From Nocardia pseudobrasiliensis NBRC 108224 (GTDB lineage: Bacteria; Actinomycetota; Actinomycetes; Mycobacteriales; Mycobacteriaceae), in contig NZ_BDBS01000010.1 of NCBI RefSeq assembly GCF_001613105.1, positions 62,001 through 126,000 of the forward strand: 64,000 bases of DNA, in the 5' to 3' direction. The notes beneath the pieces were generated by a model. The model did not search any database, was not told the origin of the DNA, and saw nothing but the letters and a program-made list of their open reading frames with translations. Positions within the stretch are counted from its first letter, which is position 1; every line of letters starts with the position of its first letter. Made by a program: the position numbers and the translations under genes. Shown here in pieces: positions 39,030 through 47,009 of this stretch.

Positions 39030-39932
39030 TCACTCCTCGAGTCGATGGCTTGTTCGGTCCGCGAGTCGCTGTGCCAGCCGCAGCGCGCCGCTGACCGGGT
39101 CGGTATCGAGCATCCGCAGGTCGTGCACCCCGCATTCGGCCAGGGTGCGGCGCAACTCCCGCTGCAGCAGAGGTTGATGTACCACCAGCCCGCCCGCGGC
39201 GATCACCGGGCCGGCGAACGACAGCCTGCCCGTCACGGTTTCGACGAGTTCGGCCAGTGCGGCGACCGCCTCGTCGACTATCCCGCGACAGCTCGGATCG
39301 CCCGCCTCGGCCAGTTCGAAGACGATGCGGGCGCGCCGAGCCCAGTACCTGCGGTCGGTGTGGTTGTAGAAATGGTCGAGCAGTTGTTCGGTCGAGCGCA
39401 GTCCGCATTCGGCGGCCAGCGCGCGTCCGAGCGCATCCTCGGGCAGGCCGCGATCCACCCGGGCCAGCGCGCGGCACACGGCCTCGCGCGCGACCCAGTA
39501 GCCGCTGCCCTGATCGCCGAGCAGATAACCCCAGCCGCCCGCCCGCACCGAGCGATCGCCATGGCGGCCCCACGCGACCGATCCGGTGCCGGAGATCAGC
39601 GCGACGCCGTCATCCAAACCCGCTGCGGCGAGCAATAGTTCGCTGTCGTGGACGACGTGGATCATCGCATCGGGCAGCCGCTCGGCGAGCAGATCGCGCA
39701 GCCGCGCCCGGCCCTCCGGTGTGTCGGCTCCCGCCGCGCCCGCGCAGACCGCGCGCACGCCGTAGCCGTCGACCCGCTGCAGCACCAGATCGAGCTGGCG
39801 TCCGGCCTCCTGCACACCGGCCGAGGCCAGATTGGCGCTGCCCGCCCGGGCCTGCGCGACGACGACGCCGTCCTCCGCGCGCAGCGCCATCGTCTTGGAA
39901 CCGCCGATATCGAGCCCGAGTACGCCGGTCAT
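39030..39932 (-). CDS. N-acetylglucosamine kinase (BadF/BcrA-type ATPase family)
   Basis: A 300-residue sugar kinase of the ASKHA fold. Phosphate-1 loop is GLDIGGSKTMALRAEDG, phosphate-2 loop ALISGTGSVAWG, followed by a GWGYLLGDQGSGYWV segment typical of BadF-type GlcNAc kinases. It should phosphorylate free GlcNAc inside the cell, which fits import by the neighbouring MFS porter without phosphorylation. Its start overlaps the porter stop by 4 bp. Confidence 0.87.
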   Translation of the reverse strand: MTGVLGLDIGGSKTMALRAEDGVVVAQARAGSANLASAGVQEAGRQLDLVLQRVDGYGVRAVCAGAAGADTPEGRARLRDLLAERLPDAMIHVVHDSELLLAAAGLDDGVALISGTGSVAWGRHGDRSVRAGGWGYLLGDQGSGYWVAREAVCRALARVDRGLPEDALGRALAAECGLRSTEQLLDHFYNHTDRRYWARRARIVFELAEAGDPSCRGIVDEAVAALAELVETVTGRLSFAGPVIAAGGLVVHQPLLQRELRRTLAECGVHDLRMLDTDPVSGALRLAQRLADRTSHRLEE

Positions 39933-41329
39933 CGACGCGCGTCCTCGTCAGCGGGGGCGGGCCAGCGCGCGCCGTTGTCCCAGTAGTGCCGGATCTCCTC
40001 GAGCTGACGGCCCTTGGTTTCGGGCGCGAGCCGGTAGACGAAGGCGAATCCGGCCACCGCCAGCGCGCCGAAGACCGCGAATGTGCCCGCGCCGCCGAGG
40101 GATTCGAGCAGCGTCAGGAATACCGCCGCCACGATCGCGTTGGCCACCAGATCCGAGGTCAGCATCGCGCTCGAGCCCATCGACCGCAACCGCGCCGGGA
40201 AGCTCTCACCCGCGTAGACCCATACCAGCGCACCGAAGCCGAAGGTGAATCCGACGGTGAACAGCAGGACGCCGAGGAAGCCGAGCACCGTGAGCACGCC
40301 GCCGAAATCCGAACTCGTCAGGAAGACCGCGATCAGCAGGACGTTCGCCGCGATCATCATGCCGATGCCGGACAGCAGAATCGGTCGTCGACCCAGCCGA
40401 TCGACCAGCACCAATGCGGCCAGCACCGCGATCAGCGCCGCCACCTGCACCAGCGCGGGCAGTACGAGCAGGGCGAAATGGCCTCGGAAGCCCATTGCCT
40501 CGAACAGCCGCGGGCTGTAGTAGACGATCGCGTTGATACCGGTGATCTGAATGAAGAAGCCCAGTCCGACGACGAATACGGTCGCCCGCAGATACGGCCG
40601 CCGCAGCATTTCCCGCAGCGCCCCACCGGTTTCCGCGCGCAGACTGTCCTCGATCTCGGCCAGGGCGGCATCGGCGTCGGCCTCCGGTTCGACCCGCCGC
40701 AGCACGTGTCGGGCCTGTTCGGTGCGGCCCCTCATCACATACCAGCGCGCGGTGTCGGGCAGTCGCATCACCAGGATCGTGGTCAGCACCGCGGGCACGG
40801 CCGCCAATCCGAGCATCCAGCGCCAGCTGTGCGTCCCGGCCAGCAGATACGCCGCGAGATAGCCGACGATGATGCCGATCACGGTCGTCACCTGATAGGC
40901 CACCAGCAGCGCGCCGCGGATGCGGGTCGGCGCGGACTCGGCGACGAACACCGGCACCACCACCACCGAGATGCCGATCGTGATGCCCAGCGCGAAGCGC
41001 GCGGCCACCAGCATCGGCAGCGCGGTCGAGAGCGCGCCGAGCAGTGCGAACATCCCGTAGGTCGCCGCGACCAGAACCATCGACTTCTGCCGGCCGATCC
41101 GGTTCGCGAGCATGCCGCCGCCGATCGCGCCCAGGATCTCGCCGATCACCACCGCGGTGGTCAGCAGTTCCTGCTGCCGCGTGGTCAGCCCGAACTCGTC
41201 GGTTATGAACAGCAGCGCGCCGGCGATGTTGGACAGGTCGTACCCGTAGATCACCCCGATGCTGGCGGCAGCCCCTCCGACCAGCACGCCCAGCCGCGAC
41301 GACGCTCGCAGCTCGCCCACGAACCCCAT
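39929..41329 (-). CDS. sugar porter family MFS transporter
   Basis: A 466-residue, 12-helix MFS protein of the sugar porter family. Seen are an acidic GYDLSNIAGAL in helix 1, NRIGRQKSM between helices 2 and 3, RFALGITIGI and APTRIRGALLVAYQ, the mid-loop RLPDTARW and the repeat-two LGRRPILLSG. Operon position predicts proton-driven uptake of GlcNAc or a related sugar. It is the first gene of the operon, facing the GntR gene over two dre-like palindromes. Confidence 0.88.
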   Translation of the reverse strand: MGFVGELRASSRLGVLVGGAAASIGVIYGYDLSNIAGALLFITDEFGLTTRQQELLTTAVVIGEILGAIGGGMLANRIGRQKSMVLVAATYGMFALLGALSTALPMLVAARFALGITIGISVVVVPVFVAESAPTRIRGALLVAYQVTTVIGIIVGYLAAYLLAGTHSWRWMLGLAAVPAVLTTILVMRLPDTARWYVMRGRTEQARHVLRRVEPEADADAALAEIEDSLRAETGGALREMLRRPYLRATVFVVGLGFFIQITGINAIVYYSPRLFEAMGFRGHFALLVLPALVQVAALIAVLAALVLVDRLGRRPILLSGIGMMIAANVLLIAVFLTSSDFGGVLTVLGFLGVLLFTVGFTFGFGALVWVYAGESFPARLRSMGSSAMLTSDLVANAIVAAVFLTLLESLGGAGTFAVFGALAVAGFAFVYRLAPETKGRQLEEIRHYWDNGARWPAPADEDARR

Positions 41330-41362
41330 ACTCTTCGCCTCTCACCATTGAGCAAGGAAGGA

Positions 41363-41408
41363 ATTGGTGTATACCAATCTGTCGGGTGTGAGATTGGCAT
41401 ACACCAAT
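41363..41408. promoter_or_regulatory. two dre-like palindromes (DasR-type operator)
   Basis: ATTGGTGTATACCAAT at 41363-41378 and ATTGGCATACACCAAT at 41393-41408; centres are 30 bp apart, about three helix turns. The TGGT-N4-ACCA core matches the DasR-responsive element of Streptomyces as I recall it (ACTGGTCTAGACCAGT-like). They lie between the sugar porter operon and the GntR gene and should mediate induction by amino-sugar phosphate. Confidence 0.75.
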
Positions 41409-41448
41409 TTCTGCGTCAAACCGGGAGCCTGGCGGTAGGTTTTGCAGT

Positions 41449-42183
41449 ATGCACAACGCCGCCGGGACGGCTCCGGGATCCACGCAGCAGCAACCGCGCT
41501 ATTACGGCACCAAACTGGCCCTGCGCGATCTGATCACCACGCTGGAACCGTCCACCTCGCTGCCGCCGGAGCGCGTGCTCGCCGAACAGCTCGGCACCTC
41601 GCGGACCACGCTGCGCAAGGCGCTGGCCGAACTCGCCGCCGAGGGCATGCTGCGCCGCGTCCAGGGCAGCGGCACCTTCGTCGCACCGGCGACCCCGAAG
41701 GTCGTGCATCTGCAGCAGAAGACCTCGCTGACCGACGATCTCCACGATCAGGGCCTACAGGTCACCTCTCGCGTATTGGCGCTGACCAAGGTCCCCGCCG
41801 ACCCGGCGGTGGCCGAACGCCTCGACCTCGAACCCGGCGTGGCGATCCACCGCCTGCAGCGCCTGCGCTCGGTCGGCGGCGAACCCCTGGCCTTCGAGGT
41901 CGCCCACCTCGCCCCGCCCCTGCCCCACCTCGCCCGCCGCCTCGCCGAAAAGGGTTCGCTCTACGCCACTCTGCGCGACTGCTACGACCTCGAGGTCGCC
42001 GCGGTCGAGGACACCATCGAAACCGCCCTCACCACCCCCGACGAGGCCACCCTCCTGGAAGTGGCCGTGGGCTCCCCGATCCTGCTGGTCCACCGCCGCG
42101 CCTGCGACCCCACCGGCCGCCCCCTCGAATGGACCCGCTCGGCCTACCGCGGCGACCGCTTCCGCTTCGTGGCTCGCGCGTGA
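41449..42183 (+). CDS. GntR/HutC family regulator, DasR/NagR-like
   Basis: A 244-residue regulator with an N-terminal GntR winged helix (residues about 18-82; LPPERVLAEQLGTSRTTLRKALAELAAEGMLRRVQGSGTFV across its helices) and a C-terminal UTRA effector domain (about 95-240; ERLDLEPGVAIHRLQRLR, LEWTRSAYRGDRFRF). DasR/NagR proteins repress amino-sugar genes and release DNA on binding GlcN-6-P or GlcNAc-6-P. Its divergent position and two dre-like sites make it the likely operon regulator. Confidence 0.9.
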   Translation: MHNAAGTAPGSTQQQPRYYGTKLALRDLITTLEPSTSLPPERVLAEQLGTSRTTLRKALAELAAEGMLRRVQGSGTFVAPATPKVVHLQQKTSLTDDLHDQGLQVTSRVLALTKVPADPAVAERLDLEPGVAIHRLQRLRSVGGEPLAFEVAHLAPPLPHLARRLAEKGSLYATLRDCYDLEVAAVEDTIETALTTPDEATLLEVAVGSPILLVHRRACDPTGRPLEWTRSAYRGDRFRFVARA

Positions 42184-42330
42184 CGGAGCAGGCCGAGTGT
42201 CCCTTTCCTGCAGCGAGTTTCGTGGCCATATACCGTCGAGCTCGACCTCGAAATGATCATCGAGCGTGACGCGTCGATTTCCGTCCCTTTGCTCCGGTCG
42301 ACGCGGTCTGCCCGCGTAATTCACACACCA

Positions 42331-42364
42331 TGATTTAAACAAATAATTCTTGGTATGTGAATAC
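42331..42364 (-). repeat. 34-bp inverted repeat, left copy
   Basis: The minus-strand sequence of this stretch matches the plus-strand right copy (42986-43019) at 31 of 34 bases, with all three differences T/C. It starts 8 bp after the tetR stop. Its right arm TGGTATGTGAAT also pairs with ATTCACACACCA at 42319-42330, making a local palindrome that could be an operator or terminator. Confidence 0.75.
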
Positions 42365-42371
42365 GCGGCTG

Positions 42372-42971
42372 TCAGCCTTCCGGGGCTGAGGGTTTCGCGT
42401 CTCGCATCCACTGATCGATGGTGGGTCCGTACCAGGCGGCGACCTCGTCGATCGCCGCGCTCGCGAGTGGTTCCAGGCGCAGGATGTAGCGCGTTATCGC
42501 GATGCCGATGAGTTGGGAGCTGACCATCGACTGCCGCCGGTTCGTGTGATGGTCGGTGTTGTGCCAGGTTCGTTCGACGATGAACTGTTTCAGGCGCTCG
42601 GTGGCCTCCGGGGAGCTTGCTACCGCTTGGGTCACGGCGATGAAGGTGCGGCCGGGCGCTTCGGGGTCCAGTTCCCAGTTTCGGAGGAAGGCCGCGACCA
42701 CTTCCGTGCCGGAACGGTCCGCGTGGGAGCTGTCGGTGATCGAGTCGTCTCTGAACTCCGCGGCATCGGTCATGCTCTCGACGAACAGATCGACCTTGGT
42801 GCCGAAGTAGTGATAGATGAGCGCGGGGTCGACCTCGGCTCGTCGGGCGACGCCGGTGACCGCGGTCTTGTTGAAGCCGTCCTCGGTGAACATCGTCCTC
42901 GCCGCGGCCAGGATCACCTCCCGGGTGTCGGTATCGCCGGGCCTGCGGCCACGTCCGGCCATGCTGCTCAC
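42372..42971 (-). CDS. TetR family regulator of the adjacent MMPL transporter
   Basis: A 199-residue TetR protein. The DNA-binding domain is at residues about 15-65 (AVTGVARRAEVDPALIYHYFGTKVDLFVESM in successive helices). The C-terminal helical domain resembles TetR_C_7-type regulators. It is divergent from an MMPL gene with a 54-bp gap and is bracketed by 34-bp inverted repeats. It likely represses itself and the transporter. ATG 42962 is an alternative start. Confidence 0.9.
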   Translation of the reverse strand: MSSMAGRGRRPGDTDTREVILAAARTMFTEDGFNKTAVTGVARRAEVDPALIYHYFGTKVDLFVESMTDAAEFRDDSITDSSHADRSGTEVVAAFLRNWELDPEAPGRTFIAVTQAVASSPEATERLKQFIVERTWHNTDHHTNRRQSMVSSQLIGIAITRYILRLEPLASAAIDEVAAWYGPTIDQWMRDAKPSAPEG

Positions 42972-42985
42972 GGGGGCTCCCTCCA

Positions 42986-43019
42986 GTATTCACACACCAA
43001 GAATTATCTGCTTAAATCA
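42986..43019 (+). repeat. 34-bp inverted repeat, right copy (tetR-mmpL operator region)
   Basis: This copy begins GTATTCACACACCAAGAATT and ends CTTAAATCA, occupying most of the gap between the divergent tetR and mmpL starts. It is AT-rich against the genome, as expected for a promoter/operator. Its partner lies in opposite orientation at the other end of tetR. Confidence 0.75.
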
Positions 43020-43025
43020 GACTCT

Positions 43026-45230
43026 ATGAATTCTATGCCGGAGTTCGCCCCCACGAGCCCCCACCCCGTGGGTCGAGTCGGCGGCTGGTGCTACGACCAT
43101 CGCCGAGCCGTGCTGGTGGGCTGGATCCTCGCGGTGCTCGCGGTGATCGCCGTCTCGATCGGCTTCGGCTCCAGCTTTCGCAACGACTACGGTGGCGACG
43201 GCGAATCGGCACAGGCGCAAGCCGTACTGCGACATGCCTTCTCGGCGCAGGCGGGCGACAGCGCACAGCTGGTCTTCCACTCGTCCGACCCGGTGACCGG
43301 GCACTCGGATCGAATCACCCAGGCGCTGAACACGATACGACCGCTGCCCGCCGTGACATCGGTATCGGAGCCGGTCCCCGCGCGGAACGGGCGCACAGTC
43401 TTCGCGACCATCCAGTTCGACGCGTTGGCCGTCGACCTGTCGAAGGCCGATGTACAACGTGTGATCGATACCGCCGAATCGTTCGGCGATCCGAACCTGC
43501 AGGTGGAACTGGGCGGTCCGCCGATCAGCGCGGTCGTGAAACCCGGGCCGGGCGCGAGCGAGGGAATCGGCATCACGGCCGCGATCGTCATCATGCTGGT
43601 GGCATTCGGCTCGGTGATCGCCATGGGTCTGCCGATACTCACAGCGCTGATGGGCATCGGCGCGGGCTTCGGGGTGGTGGCGTTGCTCAGTCACCTGCTG
43701 ATCGAGCCGACCTTCGGCCCGGAGATGATGGCGATGATCGGCCTCGGTGTGGGCATCGACTACGCCCTGTTCGTCGTCACGCGCTATCGCCAGGGCCTGG
43801 GCGAAGGGCTCGAACCGCGCGATGCGGTGGTGCTCGCGCTGGCAACCGCTGGTCAATCGGTACTGTTCGCGGGAACTACGGTGTTGATCTCGCTGTGCGG
43901 GCTGTTCCTGGTCGGCCAGGAATATCTCGCCGGTCTGGCTCTCGGAACCATCGTGGGCGTATTGGCCGTCATGGCCGCGGCTTTGACGCTGCTGCCCGCG
44001 GTGCTCGGCTTCGTCGGTCGCAATGTGGACCGCTGGCATCTGCCTATGCCCCGCCGCTCCGGCACGGCCGTCCGCGCGACGGGCGGAATGTGGTGGCGCT
44101 GGAGCCGAACGGTGCAGAAACGACCGTTGCTGTGCGGCGCCATCGCGCTCGCGATATTGGTGACGCTGACATCACCCCTGTTCACGATGCGACTGGCATT
44201 CGGCGACGCCGGCAATGATCCCGTCGACCTCACCACACGCCGGGCCTACGATCTGCTGAGCGAGGCTTTCGGTCCTGGATTCAACGGCCCGCTGGTTGTG
44301 GCCGCCGAACTTCCCGGCGGAGTCCGCGACCGCGCGACGATCGATGCCGTCGAGGCCGTGCTGTCCCGCGAGCCGGGGGTGGCACGGGTGACTCCGCCCG
44401 AATACAACCAGCCCGCCGGCAATGCCGCGGTCATGCTGGTCTACCCGACCACGGAACCGCAGGCCGCGGCCACCGCCACACTGGTGAAAAGATTGCGCGA
44501 CACCGTCTTCCCACAGGCCACCGCCGGTACCGAGGTGAAGCTCCTGATCGGTGGGAAGACCGCCGCGGGCATCGACGGGTCGACATATCTCGCTCGCCGT
44601 CTGCCGTGGGTGATCGGGTTGGTCATTGCCTTGTCGTCGGCCCTGCTGATGGTGGTGTTCCGTTCGATCGTGATTCCGGTGAAGGCCGCGGTGATGAACC
44701 TGCTGTCGATCGGGGTGGGTTACGGCGCAATGGTCGCGGTCTATCAATGGGGTTGGCTGGCCACGGTGTTCAACGTCAGTCGGCCCGGCCCCGTCGACCC
44801 GTGGATACCGCTGATGATGTTCACCATCGCCTTCGGCCTGTCGATGGACTACGAGGTCTTCCTGCTCTCGCGCATCCGCGAGCAGTGGCGTCGCCACGGC
44901 GACAACAGCACGGCCGTGGCCGACGGCATAGCCGTTTCCGGCCGGGTGATCACCGCGGCCGCCGCGATCATGGTGTGCGTATTCGGTTCGTTCGTCATCG
45001 GCGACCCGTTGCGCGTCCTCGACATCCTCGGTCTCGGTCTCGCGGTGGCGATCCTGATCGACGCCACGATCATCCGAATGGTCCTGGTCCCCGCCGTCAT
45101 GCAGGTTCTCGGGAACGCGAACTGGTGGTTGCCCGGTTGGCTGGCGCGAGTGCTGCCCAGTCTTTCGGAAGACGAACCGACCCAGACGGTCTCGGTCGTG
45201 AATACACATGCCGCCGTTCAACGGCAATGA
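43026..45230 (+). CDS. MMPL family RND transporter
   Basis: A 734-residue membrane transporter in the MmpL/actinorhodin-transporter class. One N-terminal helix (residues about 27-50), a periplasmic loop, five more helices (about 180-350), then the same pattern repeated from about 365. Intramembrane GLGVGIDYALFVVTRYRQ and its repeat FGLSMDYEVFLLSRIREQW carry the Asp-Tyr pairs that relay protons in MmpL proteins. Substrates in this class are lipids, siderophores or drugs; none is indicated here. It is controlled by the divergent TetR. Confidence 0.92.
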   Translation: MNSMPEFAPTSPHPVGRVGGWCYDHRRAVLVGWILAVLAVIAVSIGFGSSFRNDYGGDGESAQAQAVLRHAFSAQAGDSAQLVFHSSDPVTGHSDRITQALNTIRPLPAVTSVSEPVPARNGRTVFATIQFDALAVDLSKADVQRVIDTAESFGDPNLQVELGGPPISAVVKPGPGASEGIGITAAIVIMLVAFGSVIAMGLPILTALMGIGAGFGVVALLSHLLIEPTFGPEMMAMIGLGVGIDYALFVVTRYRQGLGEGLEPRDAVVLALATAGQSVLFAGTTVLISLCGLFLVGQEYLAGLALGTIVGVLAVMAAALTLLPAVLGFVGRNVDRWHLPMPRRSGTAVRATGGMWWRWSRTVQKRPLLCGAIALAILVTLTSPLFTMRLAFGDAGNDPVDLTTRRAYDLLSEAFGPGFNGPLVVAAELPGGVRDRATIDAVEAVLSREPGVARVTPPEYNQPAGNAAVMLVYPTTEPQAAATATLVKRLRDTVFPQATAGTEVKLLIGGKTAAGIDGSTYLARRLPWVIGLVIALSSALLMVVFRSIVIPVKAAVMNLLSIGVGYGAMVAVYQWGWLATVFNVSRPGPVDPWIPLMMFTIAFGLSMDYEVFLLSRIREQWRRHGDNSTAVADGIAVSGRVITAAAAIMVCVFGSFVIGDPLRVLDILGLGLAVAILIDATIIRMVLVPAVMQVLGNANWWLPGWLARVLPSLSEDEPTQTVSVVNTHAAVQRQ

Positions 45231-45378
45231 CGCCGCCCGCCTGCCGGTCTACCGTCCCTCCGGGACAACCCTGATCTTCCACCCATTTCCCCGTTGACCA
45301 GGTGCTTTTCCCGTTCCGCCCTGACAGTATCGAACTATCGGATCGCGATGCGGTTCGGAAACTTCGGGAGGAATGGAC

Positions 45379-45546
45379 ATGTTCTGGAAGATCCTGGGCG
45401 TCGTCGCGCTCGCGTGGCTGGCGCTGATCGTGGTCGGGGCGCTGGTCAAGGCGCTGTTCCCGATCCTGATGATCAGCCTGGTGGTGTTCGGGCTGTACCT
45501 GCTGTACAAGGCGGTGTCGGGGTCGAACAAGACGACTGTCGGGTAG
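45379..45546 (+). CDS. 55-residue small membrane protein
   Basis: A short gene starting MFWKILGVVALAWLAL after the ribosome-binding site GGGAGGAATGG. The product has two hydrophobic stretches (residues about 4-28 and 29-45) around a short basic turn and a polar tail (SGSNKTTVG). It is followed 17 bp later by a strong terminator, so it is probably its own transcript. Similar tiny proteins exist in actinobacteria, but I know no function. Confidence 0.65.
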   Translation: MFWKILGVVALAWLALIVVGALVKALFPILMISLVVFGLYLLYKAVSGSNKTTVG

Positions 45547-45563
45547 CTGTAACGACTTTCGCT

Positions 45564-45603
45564 CGTACGGGCCGTTCGGTGGCGATGCCGAACGGCCCGT
45601 ACG
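45564..45603 (+). terminator. 16-bp perfect hairpin after the small membrane protein gene
   Basis: CGTACGGGCCGTTCGG (45564-45579), an 8-base loop, then CCGAACGGCCCGTACG (45588-45603). It starts 17 bp after the stop codon and separates this gene from the signalling block downstream. Confidence 0.75.
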
Positions 45604-45761
45604 CATTTCACCGCCCCGGCACGCCGGTGATGCGAGCCGTTCGAAAGATCGGCTACGATCACTGCTGCCTCTCGGTCCAGAAACCGGCCGTTGAGTCAGT
45701 CGGCGTGCGCTGATGCCGCCCTCGATGTGATCGGAGGCCAGGGTTTTGGGCTGTCCGGAAA

Positions 45762-47009
45762 ATGGCGTCAGTACCGGCGGTGGCCGTGCGACGTGAAAGT
45801 TTCGGCGAGCCGGGTCTCGGGGTCGACCCGGGCTGGACCTGGCAGGAACCCTGGATACTGCTGGTCGAGGACGATGCCGGAGACGCCCTGCTGGTGCGGG
45901 AGCTGGTGACCGACGGCGCGCCCGGCCTTCGGTTGGAATGGGTGCGGTCGTTGGCCGAGGCGGGGGAGCGGCTCGTGGATGAGACCCCGGACTGCGTCCT
46001 ACTGGACCTGCACCTACCCGATGCCCACGGGCTCGAGGCGCTGGCCCGCATCCGCGGCTTCACCGACGCGGCCGTGGTGGTGATGACCGGACTCGATCAG
46101 GAGCAGACCGGCCTGGCCGCGGTCGCCTCGGGCGCACAGGACTATCTGGTCAAGGGCCGCGTGGAATCGGAACTGTTCGGCCGCGCGGTCCGCTACGCGA
46201 TTCAACGCAAACAGGCCGAACGCACCAGCGCCGCACTGCAAGCCAGTCAACTGCGCGCCCAGGAGAACGCCCGACTCGAGCGCGGGCTGCTGCCCACCCC
46301 GCTGCTGCCCGCCGACACCGCGGTCTCGGTGCTGTCGCGCTATCGCCCCGGCCGCTCGCACGCGCTGCTCGGTGGTGACTTCTACGACGTGGTCCAGGGC
46401 CCCGACGGCATCGTGCACGCCGTGATCGGCGATGTGTCCGGACACGGCCCGGACGCGGCCGCCACCGGTGTCGCCCTGCGATTGGCTTGGCGCACACTGG
46501 TTTTGAGCGGCGTGACCGGCGCGCGCCAGCTGCACGTGATGGAACAGGTGCTGTTGGCCGAACGCACCGACCGCCAGACCTTCGCCACCGCGACCTTCCT
46601 GGTCCTCGACCCCGCGACCCGGCTCGTCCGGGTCCAGCGTGCGGGTCATCCGGGCATGGTGCTGCGGTCCGGGAACGAACTGAACTGGGTCGAGGTCCCC
46701 GGCGGCCCGGCGCTCGGCTTCCTGCCCGAACAGGCCGAATGGCCCATCCAGGAACTGCCGCTGCCGATCGACAGCGCGCTGATGCTGTTCACCGACGGCC
46801 TGTTCGAGGGTTGCACCGGCGCGGATCGGGAACGCCTCGGCGAACGCGGCATGCTCGAGATCGCCCGCGCGGTGGCGGTCGAACAGCCGGAGACCTTCGT
46901 CGACGAATTGATCGGGCGAGTCGAGGGATTGGCCGGGGAGACCGGTGGATTGGACGACGATTTGGCGATTCTGTATCTGCGCTGGAGCGACGGGGGATCG
47001 ATCCGATGA
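45762..47009 (+). CDS. response regulator fused to a PP2C/SpoIIE-type phosphatase
   Basis: A 415-residue protein. The receiver domain (about 30-150) has ILLVEDDAGDALL, phospho-acceptor Asp in VLLDLHLPDAHG and Lys in DYLVKGR. A coiled-coil linker follows. The PP2C-type phosphatase domain (about 190-410) has metal-binding motifs GGDFYDVV, GDVSGHGPDAAATG and LDDDLAILYL. Such RsbU-like proteins dephosphorylate a STAS antagonist when the receiver is phosphorylated. It is coupled by ATGA to the kinase gene; a STAS gene lies 2 kb away. Confidence 0.9.
   Translation: MASVPAVAVRRESFGEPGLGVDPGWTWQEPWILLVEDDAGDALLVRELVTDGAPGLRLEWVRSLAEAGERLVDETPDCVLLDLHLPDAHGLEALARIRGFTDAAVVVMTGLDQEQTGLAAVASGAQDYLVKGRVESELFGRAVRYAIQRKQAERTSAALQASQLRAQENARLERGLLPTPLLPADTAVSVLSRYRPGRSHALLGGDFYDVVQGPDGIVHAVIGDVSGHGPDAAATGVALRLAWRTLVLSGVTGARQLHVMEQVLLAERTDRQTFATATFLVLDPATRLVRVQRAGHPGMVLRSGNELNWVEVPGGPALGFLPEQAEWPIQELPLPIDSALMLFTDGLFEGCTGADRERLGERGMLEIARAVAVEQPETFVDELIGRVEGLAGETGGLDDDLAILYLRWSDGGSIR

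Noticed and set aside
39257..41533. A 758-codon open frame on the plus strand
   Set aside because: It lies antisense to the GlcNAc kinase and sugar porter genes. Composition is Arg/Pro/His-rich with no domain signatures.
42331..43019. Insertion sequence with 34-bp terminal inverted repeats
   Set aside because: The enclosed gene is a TetR regulator, no transposase is present and I found no target-site duplication. Operator function is more likely, although a mobile origin is not excluded.
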